Shown here: piece by piece, positions 12,985-25,992 of the stretch
Layout of the letters: every line of letters begins with the position of its first letter
Numbering within the stretch: the first letter of the stretch is position 1
Assembly: GCA_964017145.1 (NCBI GenBank)
Contig: OZ024850.1
Coordinates: 3,449,618-3,513,617 of the forward strand
Source of the DNA: Agrocybe praecox
Lineage: Eukaryota > Basidiomycota > Agaricomycetes > Agaricales > Agrocybaceae
Direction: 5' to 3'
DNA: 64,000 nt
Notes under the pieces: generated by a model
What the model was told of the DNA's origin: nothing
The model's database searches: none
What the model saw: only the letters and a program-made list of their open reading frames with translations
Position numbers and translations under genes: made by a program

Positions 12985-15900
12985 AAATATTCCAGTCTAT
13001 GTCTGTATGATCCGCGTTGGGATGATTTATCGGTACTACTGATGCAGAGATCGGCACTTATGGATACCGGGAGGTCTGGAGAACCTACCACCTTTCATCC
13101 AGTCGAGCTATTTCATCTCTTCATATCATGATCTTTCCTGCCAACTCTGCAAGTGTGTTTATATATACAAATCGTCTCGTTTTGTTTCTGATTCTTTCTG
13201 AGGAATCAGAGTGTTTTATATTTCTTAACAGTTGGGGGGTGGCAAATTCTGGTCCACATAACCGACCTTCGCCTACTACCCAGCCCATCGCGACCCGACG
13301 CAAATTAACTCCAAATGAAATCAAGATTATTCTTGAATGATGATGCTGGTGGCAAATTCGAGCGTCATACGGTGCGAAAGCACGATGTATGATATAGATA
13401 TAGCTTGTCAAAGCGGATGAACGCACAGAAAAGAAAATTGGTGCGGAAGTGCTTAGGTTCAGTCGCAGTCTGCAGAGTGTGCGGCGACGAGTTGGAGGGT
13501 TTCCATATATATGTCGTGTCGTGTCATGCCCACGAACGAACTCCCCCAAAAAGAATAATCCAGTTATATGCACGCGCAAGTCGTATGTTATGGACATTAA
13601 CAAAGGCATTGAGAAGCGAGCACTTTGATGGACCCGGAGGCCTGGAGACAGCCGATGGGGTGGTTTGAGGATAAATCTTCAAGCTTCAGGTTGTCCGTCC
13701 TCTCTCCCCTCGGATGTACATATCCCGTCGAAATACCAAGGACTACGTGACTGCAGCCCATAGATCCCATCCTGGAAGCGCATGAGGACCGCACGGGTAT
13801 CACCCCATCCACTCAGTTCCACAAAGTTCTCACTGGCCACATCAGCATACCATACCATACCAAACCACATCAGTCGCAATCGAGCCCCTTGAAGCCGAGC
13901 CGCCGTTAAAATCCAATGCTCGGAACATGAGTGAGTTTGGCACAGAATACAAAAAAAGAAGCTTCAATGTAATCGAGCTCGTCGGAAGAACGAAGTCTCT
14001 GCGAACCAAGGCTGCTCGATTTCATGTTCATAAACACTCTCCGCCCGTTCGTGCCTCACTCACTCATTCGAAGCTGGACTCAAAGCAAGGTTCGGGGAGT
14101 CTGGAATTGGATGGAGTATAGTAATGAGATGAGAGGATAAGAAACTTTGGGAGTTGGAGAAATAGAAGAAAATCAGAGAGGTTAACGCCAGCAAATGGTA
14201 TGTAATTACATCAGTCGTAGTTTGTTGGCCTGAACTTCCGCCCGAGGACGGCTATACATAACAGGAAACAATGATATTGAAGATACACATGAAGGACGAA
14301 CGGTTTTTATAAATCAGACAACAGAAGGGCATCCAACCTCAAGAGCAAGCAGACGGCAAACTGATAATCGATTGCATGTACCAGGGTTTGCCGCATGTAT
14401 GTAATTGATAAGAAAGGGGAACTTCTTCGCAAAACCCATAAGAATCCTCCACCATTCCCTCCCCAAAACCCCCCAACCGACCATACGCATACAATTCCTT
14501 CCAGTCCACCCTCCCCTTTCATCTCCCAAGACACACCGCACTGCACACCAAATCGGACGCCACGCCACGCTCCACTCAAATCTCTGTCCCTCAAGTTCCC
14601 ACCACCCCAGAGTCCTTGACATACGCTAGTGACTAGTCGGTTCTGACCAAAGTGAAAGGAAGCAGAAGCGGACGGATCGAATCATCTTGATGTGAAATAT
14701 CGCGTTTGATCATCTTGGGATGTGGATATTGTGGCAAAAGACCAGAAGATCGATAGGCGAGAAAACTGGGAATTGGAAAGAGAGAAAAGAGACGCACATA
14801 GGTACATATGGATATGCATCCGCTCCATTGACATGCATTCGTAACATGGATACGAGGGCCAGGTAGGAGTAGGTAGAGTAGAGCGATAGAGCGAGGACGA
14901 GCGAGGGCTTAAGGTGAGAAGGACGATGCCGGAACTGTCTTAAAAGAACGTATGCATGAACGAGGGAAGGGAGCGCGAGGAAGAAGAGTCAAGGATACGG
15001 ATACGAATTGGAGGAAGAGACGGATGGGAGAAAAAACTGCGGCTGCGCGGGAAGATCGATCAGAAAGGGATGAGACGATGATGTAAAAGGGACATACACG
15101 CACGGGATTGAAACATGCAGCAGTTAGGAGTAAGTGGACTTGATATGGGTTAGTTGAGTGAGGAGACATCGATGACGACGAAGGCGAGACGCAGGAGGAA
15201 GTGAGAACCAGAAAGAAAAATACACGGACGAGGGCGGGACGCATGGAATGGAAGGAAGACACAACAGAAGTGAGAGTTAGTCATGGGGTCGCGGTGTGTG
15301 TGATTCTGGTGTGGCGCTACGAAAGGACGTATGTAAAAACGAAAGAGGAGACAGAAGAGGAGCGAAACGAAGAAGAGATTGAGACACATCGCAGACACAG
15401 CGAAAGATATGATGGGTATTGGAGGACACAAGTCGTCGTAGGCTTGAAGCACTCATATCGTCTGTGATGAACAAGGTACGTGTGAGACGAAGCACTAAAG
15501 CGAAAAAACGAAGAAAATATGAGGGTGGTAAGAGATAGCGCGGTGGGCTTGGTCACAGCTAAGATTATCGCCTCTGATGTATGTGCCATCCTTGCAAGTT
15601 GGCACATCCGACCAGCGGGGATTAAGTATGATGTGCTGCGAGCAGGCCGCGTAGAGAGAGGGTATCGTACAGCACCGCTTTCATTTTCCATCAACATCTA
15701 CTTTCTGTAACTCCCATGTTTGAGAACACCTTTTCCATCGATGACTTGATAATTGTTCCGGGATAGCAGAGAGTGTGCGGCAAACGACGTGGGAGTCAAT
15801 CGATTATCGTACGATTTCAGTTATTTGTTTATTTGTCCGTGCTTGCGGCGTCTTCATACTGCGGCATCTTCGGCTAGAAAGATACACAGTAACACTTAAA

Positions 15901-16869
15901 AAATACATACAGGACGGTGGCACGGAAGTGCTACGCGCACATCTTGTCTTCTCACACGAGCCAGGTACCGGAAAAAGAAACAAGAGATGAAGGAAGCATG
16001 TCAAGGAGGGAATAAATTGCAGAGAAGTTACAAAAGGACGATGTTCTGGATCGTGTATGTGAGGTCGCGCGCCGAGCTGCAGGAGAAACGAGAATGAGAG
16101 ACAGCTTCTTTTGGTTTGCTGGAACCGTCTTATATCTCGCTTTAATGTACGTTTGAATGACAATCCTATATATACAGGCCCTGTTTCCTCGTTTTCCGAA
16201 TACTAAGAGCACCTCTGATTCGGCAGGACGGTACCAAACCACCACCACGCCGCTCCAGTAAAAGGTTCACTACTAAGACAGACACAAAAACAACCCTCAA
16301 AATCATCTCTGAGTATCTACTAGAGGCCACCAAAATCGATTCTCTGAACGCCGTATCCGTCTAAATTTAAGAGCGTAAGCGGAAGATGTATGACATATGT
16401 AGGTAGTAAGATAACACCTCCTAGTTGAATACAGTGCTCTCACTCTCGCTCGCGTTCTTCTGACAGTTAATATCTAAAAGATAGATCACAGGCGCATTTA
16501 GATACATATGGTGTCGTCAAGTACATATCACATATACTAAAACTCGTACAGGAGGCAACGTGGGGATGAATAGAAATTCTAAAAAAGAGACACTATACAG
16601 AAAGGGAAGTTTAAAGACCGAGTGGCTGTGCTTTACTTGGCAGGAGGATTTTCTCGAAGGTTCGCAAATGGGGATGTGGAGCAGGACCGGAGGAGGGATG
16701 CAATAAATGAATTTGCGGAAGAAGAAGAAAAGGCTGGAACGTTGATGGCGAAAGAAAGCCGCCAATTTCGGGTAACAGTTCCATGTGTCGATTTAAATGA
16801 ACGACTTCCATTCTACGTCCTGTCTAAACAATACAGATCAAACGTTCAGGTACCTATATTGCAGTAAAA
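12985..16869. repeat. Purine-rich duplicated block B1
   Basis: Downstream part of tandem unit 1. The stretch 14095-16850 is nearly the same as 26880-29580 and partly matches 22600-23900, 37300-39035 and 43950-45000. The plus strand is strongly purine-rich (GAGGAAGAG, AGGACGAGCG), so the minus strand gives many Ser/Leu/Phe/Pro-rich open frames of 80-126 aa that I regard as spurious. The stretch 13240-13350 matches 36600-36710. No gene supported. Confidence 0.7.
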
Positions 16870-17539
16870 TCACTGGGCATTCTCACGTTAGATCCATCCG
16901 CATGCCATACTCCATCTCAGGTTCCTAGTGATATGCATCAAAGTCACAGAGATTAACAAGAATTCCTGTAAAATCTGGTGGTTATATTTCAGCTTGGTTT
17001 AGAAGAACAATCGAGTCTTTTTCTCCCACCAGGAGTCAGGCATTGCGGAGGTCCTCATTCTTGGACTTATGGGTCGTATCTTCCTCTTTATTAGTTTAGT
17101 GGCAGGTGTAGTCACCGAGTAAATGGTCTGACTTACAGTCAGTGTATGATTTACTATTCGGAGGTTGTACTACTATAGAGGAGTAATCATCATCGTGTAG
17201 GTGGCCTGGTGTCGACATAAAAGTGTATTTGATGCGGAGAGTAAGATACATATGTCGAAAATACGTAAATCCCCAAAACCTTGATGTAAACGAAAGAAAT
17301 GTAATAGATTGGGCTGATATATCGAGAACAGTGGTATAAACTTGTTATCAAACGTTGCACAGCTCGGAACTACAGCGGTCTGCTCTATATTTAAACCCCA
17401 TTTTGGTGTTCGAAGAGGATTATATTTTTAAAAATAATTATATGAATAGACGTATAAAGGACGCCAAGTATGTCGAGTAGCTCCCCCAAACACTCAAACC
17501 AAGTATAATAGCATCAAAGAATCGCTTGAAACGTACGGC
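16870..17539. other. Start of tandem unit 2
   Basis: Homologous to 8730-9882 but without the 509-bp LTR-like insert, so it is the empty site for that element (junction near 17038). It leads into the second secreted-protein copy. Confidence 0.6.
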
Positions 17540-17807
17540 ATGAAATTCCTCACCTACCAGGTCCTCAGTGCGCTTCTATTATTCATCGTCACCCATACAC
17601 AGATACAGTCCGTCGGTGCCGTTGCATGCACCACCGACGCCGATTGCAAATCCCTGGGATGCACCCGCTCCGGCCAACGTGTCTGTGAGCCTGCTTTCTG
17701 CCCCATCCGGAACGTGCAGACGCGCGCTTTGCGTTGGTCGCACGTCACAGTGCCCGGTGAGTTATTTGGTACATATACCTGAGCTTTTATTTACACACAC
17801 ACAGTAA
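17540..17807 (+). pseudogene. Small Cys-rich secreted protein, copy 2 (frameshifted)
   Basis: The ATG opens a signal peptide (ALLLFIVTHTQIQSVGA) followed by a mature part with spacing C-x5-C-x4-C-x7-C-x4-C. As read, the frame stays open for 80 aa to a TGA at about 17780. Compared with copy 3 at 39247 there is one extra base at about 17701-17708. After it, the alternative frame holds three more cysteines and ends at a GTGAGT donor (17757); a 48-nt intron then brings a TAA at 17805-17807. I infer that the ancestral gene had eight cysteines and that this copy has shifted frame late in the mature domain. A shorter functional product cannot be excluded. No named family recognised. Confidence 0.6.
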
Positions 17808-19739
17808 ATATCTTCAGACACGATATTGCTTGGGCAAGATGGATAGAAGGACGAAGGGGTGACAGGATACGAACCTTATTTGTATTCTATATGTGTGAGA
17901 AAATCGAAATATTACAAGTGAAATGGCTACCAAGCATTTGTAGTACTCATATGGGAGTATTGTCATTATCTCCTCATCAAACTTCACACATTACGAGAAG
18001 CCAAAAGGAGCTGTACATATGTCCAAAGCTCATCGATCTTCTCCCCCGTAACTCAAAGATGGCCTACGAGAACTCAAGGGAAATCAGGTGTGTGGGCGTA
18101 ACTCATCTCCTTGACTTGACATATCTATATCCTGAGCATCTTCTCTCCCAGTGCAAGAACACTGATCTTCACTCATGCCACAAAAAAACAGTCATATCTG
18201 TTATTTTATACCGCACATAGTCAGTCGTGTGAACGTATAGCCCTATACGCGTAGTAAAAATAAACTCACCGGGCACAATTGAGCTCTTGAAGACGAATAA
18301 GCGTGGGATACATATTCATGGGTGAACAGGCCGACAGTGGTCGGAAGCGAATAACAAACTTGTAATTAACTTGGGTTGGATAGAGGAAGGAGAGGGTATA
18401 CCATCGTGTGAGGCCGCTCGACGTCAATACAGACAGTAATTTTGTTGGCTTTGCCGAGCTGAAAACAAGCAGAACACAATGATGATTAAAATATCGCCAC
18501 GAAACCACCTTTCTCTAAGGAGAGAGAAGTTGGCGCTCGGCGTCAAGGGACGTCATGAGTATTTTTGTTCTGGATAACGCTAAATTAATGATAGACCGCA
18601 GTAAACAGATTTCGCAACCCACACGCAAGAGGCTTGCATGGAATCAAGGTAGGACGCCCGATCAATCGAGTGAGAGCAAGTTTTGTGAGGAGGAAGCGCG
18701 GATGGAGGAGAAAATATGAGTACGGGAAAGACTGATATGAAGAGACACGACCATATACATAGATAGGCGATGGCGCAATGCCATTTCATTTTCCAGCCTT
18801 ATGCATCATTGGAGCACACTTTTTCCGCTATTGAATATTCCATTGGTGACATACGACATAATACATGATAGCATAATTAAGACGGACTTGTAGGACGATA
18901 TGAGAGCGCAGCGAACGATGGGGATGACGGTAAACAAGACCAAGAGATACGCCGTCCATGATCGTACGATTTTGGAATCACTATGTTTGTCCGTGCTTGC
19001 GGCGCCTTCCAGTTTCGGCTAGAACACGTACTTGTGAACCATCGTTTCAAGAACGAGTGCAAAAACTCTCCGCCTGTGGTCGAGCCCAGCTTTTGCGCGT
19101 GACAAGCGCGTGTACTAACCAATATACTGGCAAAGACCTTGACGATAGACCATTTACATTGTCCATAAAGCGGCGCCCAAATCGGCTGAAATCGGCATAA
19201 AGTAACGTGTGACATCCGTTACCGTTACGCGCATGCTGTTATCTCGGAACCTTTTGCCCTACCACCGTTGCCCTCGGTTCTGAGTTGTCCCCGATATCAC
19301 TCTGGGATTACGACTGTCAAACCTCTGGATAAACTTTTACATTTTAATCCCCGCCATGAGGACCTACGGTATTCCAAGCGCGTCGTAACTCGCTACCGAA
19401 CAAGTCTCTAACGCGCTGGCTTCTCACATGTATAAGGATAGTAAACCAAACGGGTTGGGTTCACTCGCGTGAGTTTTCTATATTTCTTGCGCACGTCTGT
19501 ATTCATGTTCTTAAATTTGTACGACGCCCACAATACGGCATCTTTTGTTCTTCAAGTCTTGTCTCACGACATTATAAACACCCAGGTATGAGCAATATCG
19601 CTGTAGGATGCACGTGAGAACAGTTCCACGTTAATATCTCTCGGAGTATTGGGTACGCCGCGCCCGCTACGGAAATTTATGATTCATACTTATAAATTTA
19701 GACGTACTTTTTCTTCTTCAGCCTGTTTATATTGTTCGG
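17808..19739. other. Between secreted-protein copy 2 and P450-2
   Basis: The stretch 18270-19300 is homologous to 40280-41400 in unit 4 (shared GAATCAAGGTAGGA, CCCGATCAATCGAGTG). No gene supported; short frames share no motif with a known family. Confidence 0.5.
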
Positions 19740-19852
19740 ACAAAAGGTGTAAGCGAAACTCACGACCGTCGATGATCCTGTGGATATAAAGCCCGGATGA
19801 TACGATATCATCTCCTCCCAAGTTATCGCGACATTCTCTTCACATCAGGGCT
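19740..19852 (+). promoter_or_regulatory. Promoter of P450-2
   Basis: Same block as upstream of P450-1: TGATCCTGTGG, TATA box TATAAA at 19785-19790, then GCCCGGATGATACGATATCA and the CACATTCTCTTCACATCAGG leader just before the ATG. Confidence 0.65.
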
Positions 19853-21916
19853 ATGGCATACTACGGAATTGTTTCCCTCCTTCTAATAGGTGGCATAACT
19901 TGGTGGTTTAAAGTGCGTGGTAGGAGACATCCGCCTCTGCCACCAGGTCCGCCCGCAGATCCAGTAATTGGACACCTTCGCATCATGCCAGCAAAAGATA
20001 GTAACTTGTTCTTCTACGAGTTATCGAAGAAATATGGTAAGGTCTTTTGTAATAAATTTGCTGATATCATTTCATTAGGATATAAATGTAGGGAAGGTCG
20101 CATCGCTGCACATTCCGGGATCCACTATAATTGTCCTAAATGGTTTGAAAGCCGCAATCGATCTTCTCGACAAAAGGAGTGCCATATACAGTGACCGGCC
20201 ACAAAGCCCTGTCATGTTGTTGTACGTATTGTTTTAACACTATCATTTCACGTGAATGATCGAATGCCCGCCCATAGGATGGGATGGGTAAATAATGTCG
20301 GTTTCCTTCCATACGGGAAAGAATTTATAAAGCACCGTCGAATGGTAAATGACTATTTTCATCAAAATATCGTCTCGAACTACCAAGGATATCAAGTACT
20401 CGAAGCTCGTAAATTGATCGAAAACCTGACTGTCAACCCGGATGCCTTTGAGACACATTTGAACAGGTCTGTTCCATTACCAAGACTCAGTCGTTCTGTA
20501 AATCTGTCCTAACCACAAGTAGATATGTGGCAGCGATCATTTTACGAATCGTCCACGGCCGCGAAATACACACAAACGACGATGCGTACATCAAACTCAT
20601 GGCCGATGCATCATATTGTATCAATAACTGCGCAACGCCGGCAAGTAACCTTGTCGACCTAATCCCAGCACGTATGCGATTATTTATTTGTCACCATATG
20701 ACAACATATTAAATGATCATTCTCAGTTCAATACTTCCCTTCATGGTTCCCTGGGACATATCCTGCTACACAAGCTCGCGAGTTCAGACCAACGGTGGAT
20801 AAAATGTATGATGTGCCCTTTGATGATGTTAAAGACCAGTTGGTACGCTTCATATTATTTCATTTTGTCTGCAGATAAAGCAGACAATTAATCATTGGCA
20901 ATAGAAAGAAGGTATCGCTCTAGACTCCTTTCTGGCTACCCACCTGGAAGGACTCCAGAGGGAAGGGAACGATTACCCGTATCATGCAGACGATATCAAG
21001 GGCGCAGCAGTGACTTTATATATGGGTGGCGCAGATACGGTCCGTTTTGTTTGATTAAACAGTGTCTCTTCCAACTGATCTGTAGCTCTATGTAGAACTG
21101 GTCTACTCTGTTGATATTTATCCTCGCCATGGTTCTTCATCCCTCGGCTCAGATACAAGCACAGGAAGAGCTTGATAAAGTAATCGGCACTGATAGGTTA
21201 CCCGACTTTGAAGATCGCGAGCGTCTTCCCTATATTGAGTGTGTCGTTCAGGAAGTCTATCGGTGGCACAATGCTCTTCCTACGGGTAGGTCACGGGTCT
21301 TTATCCTGTCCCTAGTAAACGACATTCACAAGAACATAGGGGTTGCGCACAGATCGACAGAGGATGACGTGTATGAAGGGATGTTTATCCCAAAAGGATC
21401 TATCGTCATTCCAAATACTCGGTTCGTTCATTTTTATCAGTTGATTTCTACGTTTAAATTTGATGAGGAACAACTGTTACGCTTTACAGTGGCATAACAA
21501 TGGACGAAGAAGTTTATCAAAATCCACATATCTTTGATCCATCACGGTACGCTCGGGGTGAACCGTATTCGATCGCTCAGTTTGGTTTTGGAAGAAGGTA
21601 TTATTATGTCTGCCACCATAGTTTGATATCTAAATGTCGTTCTAGAATCTGTCCTGGACGGCACTTGGCTGATGCGACTGTATGGATAGCTATTTCATCG
21701 ATGCTATCAAAGTTCACTATCTCGCCTGCTCTCGACGAGGCTGGGAGAGAAATTATTCCCCTACAAGAGTTTGAATCAGGAATAACATCGTGAGTTTCTC
21801 TCCTTCAGTTCTTGCATGCGAAAATCAAGTTGCCACTCTGTCATAGTCGCCCAAAACCCTTCAAGTGTGCCATTCGCCCACGCGGAAGTGTCACCACTCA
21901 TGAACCAGAAATTTGA
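19853..21916 (+). CDS. Cytochrome P450, copy 2
   Basis: Same family and architecture as P450-1. Exons: 19853-20036, 20092-20221, 20278-20466, 20523-20671, 20727-20842, 20905-21039, 21096-21285, 21340-21421, 21490-21597, 21646-21789, 21847-21916; 498 aa with no internal stop. The first ten exons match the other copies in length. Intron 1 here is 55 nt, so unspliced read-through would shift frame, which supports the intron. Motifs: PPLPPGPP hinge, I-helix GGADT (Gly where P450-1 and P450-4 have Ala) ending at Thr301, EVYR, FDPSRY, and FGFGRRICPG with Cys430. Substrate unknown. Confidence 0.93.
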
Positions 21917-24162
21917 CAACATTCCGGTCTATGGCCATACACTATGTTGGGGTGATTTGACTGGGATCTATGCTCGTAGATATGGGGGGCTCCGCGTTCT
22001 GGCATTCCAGCGGAGGGATTTCATCATCTTCATCTACAACTACAGTCTGTCTCGCATACATATAAACAAAAACATACTTTCTGGCTTCCCTTTCCCTCAG
22101 TCCATCAGCAAACCATTGGGAATATCAAATATCATGAGTTCTTCAGGACAAAATGCGATGAACACTTTGAATCGCGCACAATTTTGCAGCTCGGAATGAA
22201 AGATTCGTGTGCTCCGTCTTCGATGGCTCGTTCCGGGGCACACATCTTTTAGCGCGAGCGCGAGCGAGACGAGCGAGCATCAACGCGACATAAGCGAGAC
22301 AGATGTCAGAGTGTGACATAAGCGAGCACAAGCGCGATATCAGCAAGCACTGGCGTGTTGTGCTGACCTTTTTGTATGTTCTAAAAGATATATTTACCAT
22401 ACTTACTAGTGCCTGAAGGTCTCTGAAACTTGGAAACATCTTTTGAGACCGAAATCAGACCGGGCCGACTGACTGGGTCCATATTTGGTGTAATTTAAAG
22501 ACATAGGTAGGCGCACAAACTGTACCACCCACTCTGCTGCTTCAAAATTTTACATGAAGCTACCTATGATATGACTCTTTATTTAGAAACTGTTTTTAAG
22601 CTACTATATATCACGAATATTTACAAAAGCGACTTGAACTCCTGCATATCATGTATTTAAACTCCGACACTGGCGAAAAGCGAGCGAGCTCGCTTGGGTC
22701 TCGCTGATTTCCTTTTGCCCCTCGTTCCAATATGAGTATTTCGGAGTCGTTGAATCCGAGGGCTTTGGAAGCAGCGCTGGTACGAACAAGCTTGCACTGT
22801 GTAATTGGGAAGGTTAGGTAAGAAGGACGATGCCGGACCAGTCGTAAAATAAATAAAAAGGTATGCACGAACGAACGAGGCAAGGGAGCGGGAGGAAAAG
22901 ACGGGGCCAAGGACACGGATACGAGTAGAGGAAGCGACTGATGGGGAAAAAGTCAGCGAGGAGACGAGACGAGGATGTAAAAGGGACATACACACATGCA
23001 AGGGATCGACACATAGGCCGGAGTTAGGAGTAAGTGGAATTAGGTGAGGGGGGACAACCCAGAAGGAAGTGAGAACTGGAAAGAAAAATACACGGATGCT
23101 CGAGGGCAGAAGGAGATGTTGGGCATGGAATGGAAGGAAGCGAGAGTCAGTTACGGCATGACGAAAGAACGATGGCTATATGCACTCATCCTGGGTCGCG
23201 ATGAGGAGCCGGTATAGCGCGCCGAAAAGAAAAAGAAAGGAGAGAATAGGAGACAGAAGAATACGAAACAAAGAGATTGAGAGATAATTGGGCCAAGTTG
23301 CAGTACACAGCGAGAAATCTGGAGGAACATCCAGATGGCTTGGGATAAAAATTGGATGTGGGACAGAAGTGACAAAATATCAATGAGAACACGAATCGTC
23401 GTAGGCTTGAACCACGAGGCAAAAAGAGTGAAGCACGAAAGCGAAAAGACGAAGAAAGCGCGGTGTACTTGGTCGCAGCTAAAATCAATTCTGATTATCG
23501 CCTCTGATGTATGTGCCATCCACGTAAGTAGGGTGTCGGACAGCCGGGCAATGGCGCACCGCTTTCCCCACTATTCCATCGATGAATTGATAACTCTCGA
23601 ATTTGTTCCGGGAAGAAGAAGGGAGTTCAGCAAAAGACGAGGAGTTTGACAGTGAGCAATCTATGATCGTACGATTTCAAATTTCGCAGCTCAAGTTTGT
23701 TTGTCCGTGATTACGGCGGCTTCATGTTGCGGCATCGTCGGCTAGGACACATGCATAGCTTTTTAAGCCAGCGGCGATGAACTATGGGCCGAGCAATCAA
23801 GCCGTGTGACGGAAACAGAGTGTCGAACATGTGTGCTGACGGACAGGAAGGGAGTAGTAGATAATCCAAGGCGGACTCTTTGGCAGGGTACTTCACGCTC
23901 CTGTTTGTTTTCCTATCCCTTACCCAAATAAATTCTCACGGCTTCCTCCTTATTAAACGGGTGGTATTCGACATACTTGATGATTACAAGATGCGAGATG
24001 CCCGCAAGACTAAAATCACCTCAAGGAGCGAAGCCAGTGATGGGGAGGAACAGCAACGCCTACCCTGGGCCATCCCTACGGATTAGTCCCCCCCTTCCCT
24101 TCCTCTACAACCACAGCATCCTATGCAAGAATTTGGAATTTGTAGATCAAAGTACATTTACA
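21917..24162. other. Downstream of P450-2, partial block B2
   Basis: The stretch 22243-22350 is a degenerate GAGCGAGC/GCGAGCAC repeat. About 22600-23900 is a shortened copy of the purine-rich block (compare 14900-15900). The stretch 24080-24160 is the 3' flank of the DUF6533 copy and is colinear with 50915-51510. No gene supported. Confidence 0.55.
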
Positions 24163-25992
24163 TCACGATATTTGGCTATGTGTTGCAAACTTCAAAGGTC
24201 CTGATAACGCAACACTTTCCGCTGCCAGCTCAACAACACCTTGCGTCAGATTGAGATCATCGTAAGATATCTGAACGTCTTCCCGCACCGCACTACGAAT
24301 GTTGAGGATGAGTCTGGAAGCCATCATGTTCGGGAAGATAAAAGTAAACGCAAAGACGACACATGCCAATGCCTAAAATTTAAATTAGCTTATTGCTCGT
24401 ACAGGAGGTGAATATATGCCTATGATTTAAATGTTATTCTTACCGGCGCAATCAAGACCGATATCAATACGACAAGAGAAGAAGTGCCAATGCTATGTTG
24501 AATGGATTCAAAGGTTCCCGCCTTATTTAAAGAAATCGGAGCAGAGGAAGGACTGACCACATGAAATATACGAACGAATCACGAACGATCAAATTTAATA
24601 GTTGAAAGCGGCGTTGATAAAATCGGCGCGGCGCAGATATGTCACCTGCTGTTGTTGGCTCTAGTATCTTGACAACAGCCATCCCACACAGTAGGATCTC
24701 TGACAGAAAAACAGGAATAATCGGGACATAAAGATTTCGGAGCTCTGCTTTTTCAAATATGCATGTCTCCATATGTAGTGTGAAAACTACAGAGATGCTG
24801 ATTACTAATTAGTAAGTATTGAAGAGTGTTACCTCATGAGCGTATATTTGCACACCTTTCACAGTCGACATCTCCAGTCCAAAAAATACACTCGTGGTTA
24901 ACGTTGATAAGACAGACAGACCTATCATCACGCGGAGAATTTTACGGCTGTTCGCGTATAGAGCATAGATGCGTAATTGCAAGATTACTGTGGCCGAAGG
25001 TCAGTCGAATTAGTAGGGTAAGAGTATTGCGTAGAGGCTACATCTGATTACCTTGTATGGTAAAGACGTTCGCAAGGAAGACCCCGCACATCAATTTTAG
25101 CCACATAATACCTGGATTTGTTTGTCAATATCATGATGGTCTCAGATTTTATCTAAGGATCTACTCACATCTTAAAAGGAATAACAAGGAAATAGGCATA
25201 AATATACGCGTATTACTTCAAGGTGCTCAGCGATGATCTTACGTCTATTTTATTCATATCCGTTCATGGTACTGATAATGGTGTTCAACAAATACATATA
25301 AAACTCACCGAAATTTGCTCTACTGGAATAAAATTCCCTAGAAGGCCAGTTTCAGCAGATAATCAAATTTCAAAAGCAACACTCACAGGTGCCGAGTCCT
25401 CTAGATAGCGCAACGGCATAAGAAATGGCCAGGACGATTGTTCCAATACGTACAAAATAGCCAACAGTCCATAATAGCGATTCTGAAAAGAGAATTAGCC
25501 ACAAATTTCTGCTCACCAGCTCCTGATGGTATCTCTTACCACCAAATATAACATCTTTCCTAGCGACCAGCGCTCGCTCTAGGTTGAGCATATGTGAGAC
25601 AGGTTCTTGCTAATGAACATACATTGTTGGCATACCCATATAAGAGTTACTTCTTTCTCAATGTAAGGACTACAAAAGTAGCAATGTCAGTATCACTGGT
25701 AATGACATAGAATCGACAACATACCATAATCGTAAACTAGGAGGGTCGCCGCCGCAACTTGTGGTCAACACTGTCAGTCTTGGGACTAAGAAGGGAAACA
25801 TTACTCACGGGTAACATAGGATCCTGCTTGAACTTGAAGAACTATATAACCTTCAGTCAAGAGGTCTGCAGGAGAACTTTGCATCGCAAGCTCACTACTT
25901 GATGAGCGTGACGGGTTCTCATAGAAGGCGGTGTAACTGCGATGCTTATAAGATAATTGAATGAAGGCATAAATGCTATATGTAAGCATCAT
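24163..25992 (-). pseudogene. DUF6533 membrane protein, copy 1 (frameshifted)
   Basis: Multi-pass membrane protein of the basidiomycete DUF6533 family, function unknown. Exons read on the minus strand include 25809-25884 (from an ATG giving MQSSPADLL; an upstream ATG lies at 25992), 25725-25757 (LAAATLLVYDY), 25636-25669, 25540-25578 (SERWSLGKMLYLV), 25387-25482 (NRYYGLL), 24833-24987 (LQLRIYALY class), and a last exon with NMMASRLILNIRSA. The exon 25636-25669 is 34 nt where copy 2 has 35. The missing T puts a stop inside the conserved VLTL..EVTLIW segment. The small exon near 25310-25340 is also open in only one frame, which I could not join cleanly. It is most likely a pseudogene, unless the missing base is a sequencing error. 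Confidence 0.75.
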
